Assembly: GCF_040436345.1 (NCBI RefSeq)
Contig: NC_133216.1
Span: 17,398,110 to 17,462,109, forward strand
Source of the DNA: Pagrus major
Taxonomy: Eukaryota > Chordata > Actinopteri > Spariformes > Sparidae
DNA length: 64,000 bases
Direction of reading: 5' to 3'
Below are positions 60,985 through 64,000 of the stretch, piece after piece. The first letter of the stretch is position 1; each line of letters opens with the position of its first letter. The notes beneath the pieces were generated by a model. It did not search any database, was not told where the DNA came from, and saw only the letters and a list, made by a program, of their open reading frames with translations. A program made the translations under genes and the position numbers.

Positions 60985-61182
60985 AAATGTTACGTCATCG
61001 CGGAGCCCCGCCCCCTGTGAAGTGAACGGAAGTAGACGGGAACAGGCCAGGCGGGCCAGACGGGCACTGACAGCGAAAATACGTCTGTCGCTGGGGAGAC
61101 AAACACCCATAAAATATTAAACCCTGGCGTTTGTTCTTTAATTTGAAAGTCCGAATGGTTTAGAAGTAGAAGATACATCAAC
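60985..61182 (+). promoter_or_regulatory. cpd promoter, TATA-less and GC-rich
   Basis: Directly upstream of the cpd start codon: a CRE-like TTACGTCATCG at about 60990-61000, a GC box CCCCGCCCCC at about 61006-61015, an ETS-like ACGGAAGTAG at about 61026-61035, and no TATA box. This fits a broadly expressed gene. The transcription start is not known. Confidence 0.5.
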
Positions 61183-63240
61183 ATGGTACACATCTGGGAG
61201 CATTTCTCGACGAAGCCGAAACTACGGGTGTCACTTTTCGCCTTTCTTCTCTGTCTTGTTTTCTCCCCCGGTGACGCCAGGCTGCTCCGGACCCGAAGCG
61301 TCAGCCCCTCGACGGAGGACACGGTAGAAACTTACAACAAATACTACAATTATGTTGAGCTAACCCGACGTTTACAGTCCTTAGCCCAGAAATACCCTCA
61401 CATAGCTAACCTGTCGAGTATAGGTCGGTCTGTGCAGGACAGGGAGCTCTGGGTGATGCGGATCACCCAGGACCCCAACACGGACTCACCGGGGAAACCC
61501 AAATTCAAATACGTCGGGAACATGCACGGCGACGAAACCGTGTCCAGGCAGGTGTTGGTGTACCTGGTGGAGTACCTGCTGACCAAATATGCGGAGGAGC
61601 CGCGTATTGCTGAGCTGGTGAACAACACGGATATTTACATCATGCCCAGCATGAACCCAGACGGCTTTGAGAAGTCGGTGGAGGGGGACTGCAGTGGAGA
61701 CAACGGGGGCCGGAACAATGCCCAAAATATGGACCTCAACAGGAGCTTTCCTGACCAGTTTGATGGCACGACTGTCAACTCAGACAGTGTCCCCGAGGTC
61801 ATGGCTGTAATCAGATGGATCCAGGAGAAAAAGTGAGTCTCCTCAGAGTTGTTGTGAGGTCGTGTTGCCCAGAGCACAGACAGGAAAGGCTTCAGTAAAC
61901 TTGATCTCACACACACCTTTCAGTCAATGAGTGTCTCACAGTGGAGGAGAGTGACAAACATCTTCTGTCAATGAGAAACTCAATTGTCTGTCCTCTTTAT
62001 AAGGACCTCAGGGGGAGCAGATGCGACTCATAATAAACTCTGCAGAACTGGGACACCATAATAGCATGGAGTGTAAGACTGAGGTTCACTGAGGAGCAGA
62101 GCTGAAATGTCCAGTTGATCTATAGAAAATTGACCTGCAACTGTTTTGACAGTTGATTTTACAGCTGCAGCTACGAGGAGGAAAAATAGTTGCCAACCAT
62201 TTTGATAGTCAGTTAATCGTTTCAGTCATTTTTCAAGCAAAAATGACAAACATTCAGTGGTTCAAGCTCCGTGACTGTGATCATTTTTATTTGATTTAGT
62301 TGATAGTATACTGAGTATTTTTGGGCTCCGCTCTGCTTGTCAGTAAATAAAGGCAATTTCAAGATATCCCCTTATGCTTCAACAAATTGTCATGGACATT
62401 TTTCAATATTTTATGACATTTTAGGGACCAAATTATTAATTTCATTTATACAATATTGGTTGACCCAGTAGCTGCATGTCATACCACCCTCTCTTCCCTT
62501 ATTTTCTGTATCCAAAACAGCCATTAATGCCCAAAACATCTTAAAAAGAATAAAGCCAAATCAATCATTAGCCCTGACTTTGCAAACATTTGTGTCAATG
62601 AGTAACTCTCTTCCTTCTTCGTTTCGGCCTCAGGGACTGACAGGTGTGATTCATAATAACGTCAGCAAGAACTACTTTCTCTGGTGCTTACGGCTGAGGT
62701 TCAATGCTGTGAACAATGGGAATTTCCCTCTAAGCAGCTTCACATTTCATTATAGTATTTTTTTCCCGTGGAACCCTTCTGCAGAATTGTTCCCTTATAA
62801 CCTTTCAAAGGACAAGACTACAGTTTTTCTACTTAATTCTCACAGAAATATCACATATGACGAGATCCCGAAAGCAACTCTAATGTCAGAGATGGGGGAC
62901 TGACTCCACACAATAGAAAATACATTCTTTAGTTAGCCCGAGGCTCATATGAATCTTGTTCTTGCTTCTAAAATGCTCAATTGTCTCTGTAGATTCGTGT
63001 TGTCAGGGAACCTGCATGGCGGCACTGTGGTTGCCAGCTACCCTTTTGATGACTCAGCCTCCCACAAGCAACAGGGACACTACAGCCAGTCGGAGGACGA
63101 CAGTCTGTTTCGATACTTGGCCCTGGTGTATTCCAACAACAACCCTGTGATGAAGACTGGTCATCCAAACTGTCCTGATGCCATGGAAGAAACGTTTGAA
63201 GATGGCATCACCAATGGGGCGAACTGGTATGACGTCCCTG
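61183..63240 (+). CDS. cpd: Carboxypeptidase D, 3' incomplete
   Basis: Type I membrane metallocarboxypeptidase of the trans-Golgi network (M14 family) that trims C-terminal Arg/Lys from secreted proteins after furin cleavage. Two coding exons are in the window: 61183-61832 and 62993-63240. They encode about 299 residues of the first catalytic domain; the gene continues past 64000. A hydrophobic signal peptide (about residues 14-32, [17 protein letters not shown]) is followed by [10 protein letters not shown]. Zinc ligands are H115 and E118 in NMHGDET and H225 in SGNLHGG. Substrate-carboxylate residues sit in [10 protein letters not shown] (N186, R187), and MNPDGFE precedes them. The catalytic Glu would be in a later exon. 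The choice of cpd over cpe, cpn1 or cpm rests on this domain's wording and on location after cryba1. Confidence 0.92.
61833..62992. other. cpd intron 1
   Basis: About 1.16 kb. Bases 62160-62270 resemble a degenerate fish MITE (AAAAATAGTTGCCAACCATT TTGATAGTCAGTTAATCG). A 107-codon open frame at 62580-62903 has no family resemblance and is not joined by splice sites in phase. Confidence 0.5.
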
Positions 63241-64000
63241 GTAAGATGATGCATTTTAAATTGGTTTTATTGACTTTGAGCTATCTATTGTAGTTGAGAG
63301 CTGAGGATATGAGCTGGAGTCAGTTTACACAGTGTTCATCCTGGTCACATCCTGTTCAGTATGTGTCATATGGACAGTCAGTGAGTCAGTGAGCCTTCTC
63401 ACTTCTTGTTATAGACCTAAAACATCTGGTAATACCTTCAAGTGAGACACTAAGGCTTTCTGTTGCCATGGAGATGGCCAAGAGGAATTGGTGGATTGTG
63501 TCTTTGAATAAAGACCTATTGTTGTGTAAGGGGACAGTTTGTCCAGTCATTCTCTTATGTGCTTCAAGTTTTATATTTGTTGTAGACAGCAGGCAAACAG
63601 AGCTGTGTAAAGTATTTGTAGTAGGGGCGTCACAGTCCTGCAAATCCCTGGTTTGATTTTCGATTTTAAGGTCATGATTCTTTTTGGATTTTCAGCACTG
63701 ATGGCTATGGCAGTGTACGACTGTCACATTTGGATTTATAAAGATCAACAGATAGTTAGCTTGAGGCCCTGACAACTGTCATTTACATTTTTCTGATTCT
63801 TAGATAGAAAGGGGTATTGGACAACCACTGTTCGACATTATCCCGGTAGCTTTTTGCAAGTTCAAATAATATTCACCAAAAATAAAGAGTCCAGATTTCA
63901 ATGAAAAATAACACCCTCACAGTTTGGTTGCAAGGAGAAACCCCTCTTCCTAAACAAATCATTAAAGGATATCTAAAAAAAGAAAATAAACCCAACATCT
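63241..64000. other. cpd intron 2, incomplete
   Basis: Runs to the window edge. Around 63622-63725 the sequence AGTAGGGGCGTCACAGTCCT, then TTTTCGATTTTAAGGTCATG, resembles the end of a fish MITE. Nothing else was recognised. Confidence 0.45.

Noticed and set aside
61398-61916. Minus-strand open frames over cpd exon 1
   Set aside because: Antisense shadows; the plus strand has the HGDE zinc motif and signal peptide.
62580-62903. A 107-codon open frame in cpd intron 1
   Set aside because: No carboxypeptidase resemblance; the exon that follows in phase is 62993-63240, directly continuous with exon 1.

Overview
The window is vertebrate nuclear DNA, almost certainly from a ray-finned (teleost, probably percomorph) fish. 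Its genes are split into short exons with GT-AG introns and encode vertebrate-specific proteins (Foxn1, beta-crystallins, Unc119). The spaces between exons are filled with fish-type mobile elements and CA/TA microsatellites. There are no operons, ribosome binding sites, CRISPR arrays, tRNA or rRNA genes.

Layout, left to right. (1) 1109-6908, plus: twelve coding exons of slc13a2, a sodium/dicarboxylate cotransporter; the first coding exon lies before the window. (2) 6909-18145: intergenic, rich in repeats: a long inverted-repeat transposon with an integrase remnant, a broken Tc1 transposase, a hAT-type element with a perfect 8-bp target duplication, and nested fish repeats. (3) 18146-23550, plus: eight coding exons of foxn1, the thymic-epithelium forkhead factor. 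(4) 27444-47171, minus: unc119, five coding exons with a first intron of about 16.8 kb full of repeats. (5) 49507-51458, minus: a beta-B1-type crystallin gene, head to head with (6) 56555-58800, plus: cryba1, beta-A1/A3 crystallin. Each crystallin gene has a TATA box and a probable non-coding leader exon. (7) 61183 to beyond the window, plus: the first two coding exons of cpd (carboxypeptidase D).

The order and strands slc13a2(+) foxn1(+) unc119(-), followed by cryba1 and cpd, resemble human 17q11.2, which supports the orthology calls. The genes do not form one pathway. They are neighbours by ancestry: renal/gut transport, thymus development, photoreceptor lipid-cargo trafficking, lens structure and prohormone processing. 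The exception is the two crystallin genes, which are likely co-expressed in lens from a shared divergent region of about 2.9 kb.

Exon limits were set by hand from splice signals, reading-frame continuity and remembered family sequences. No alignment was run. I saw no clearly undescribed biological system. The most unusual items are the divergent A1/B1 crystallin pair with an unexplained GC-rich block upstream of cryba1, the variant SNS sodium motif in slc13a2, and several structured or rearranged mobile elements.
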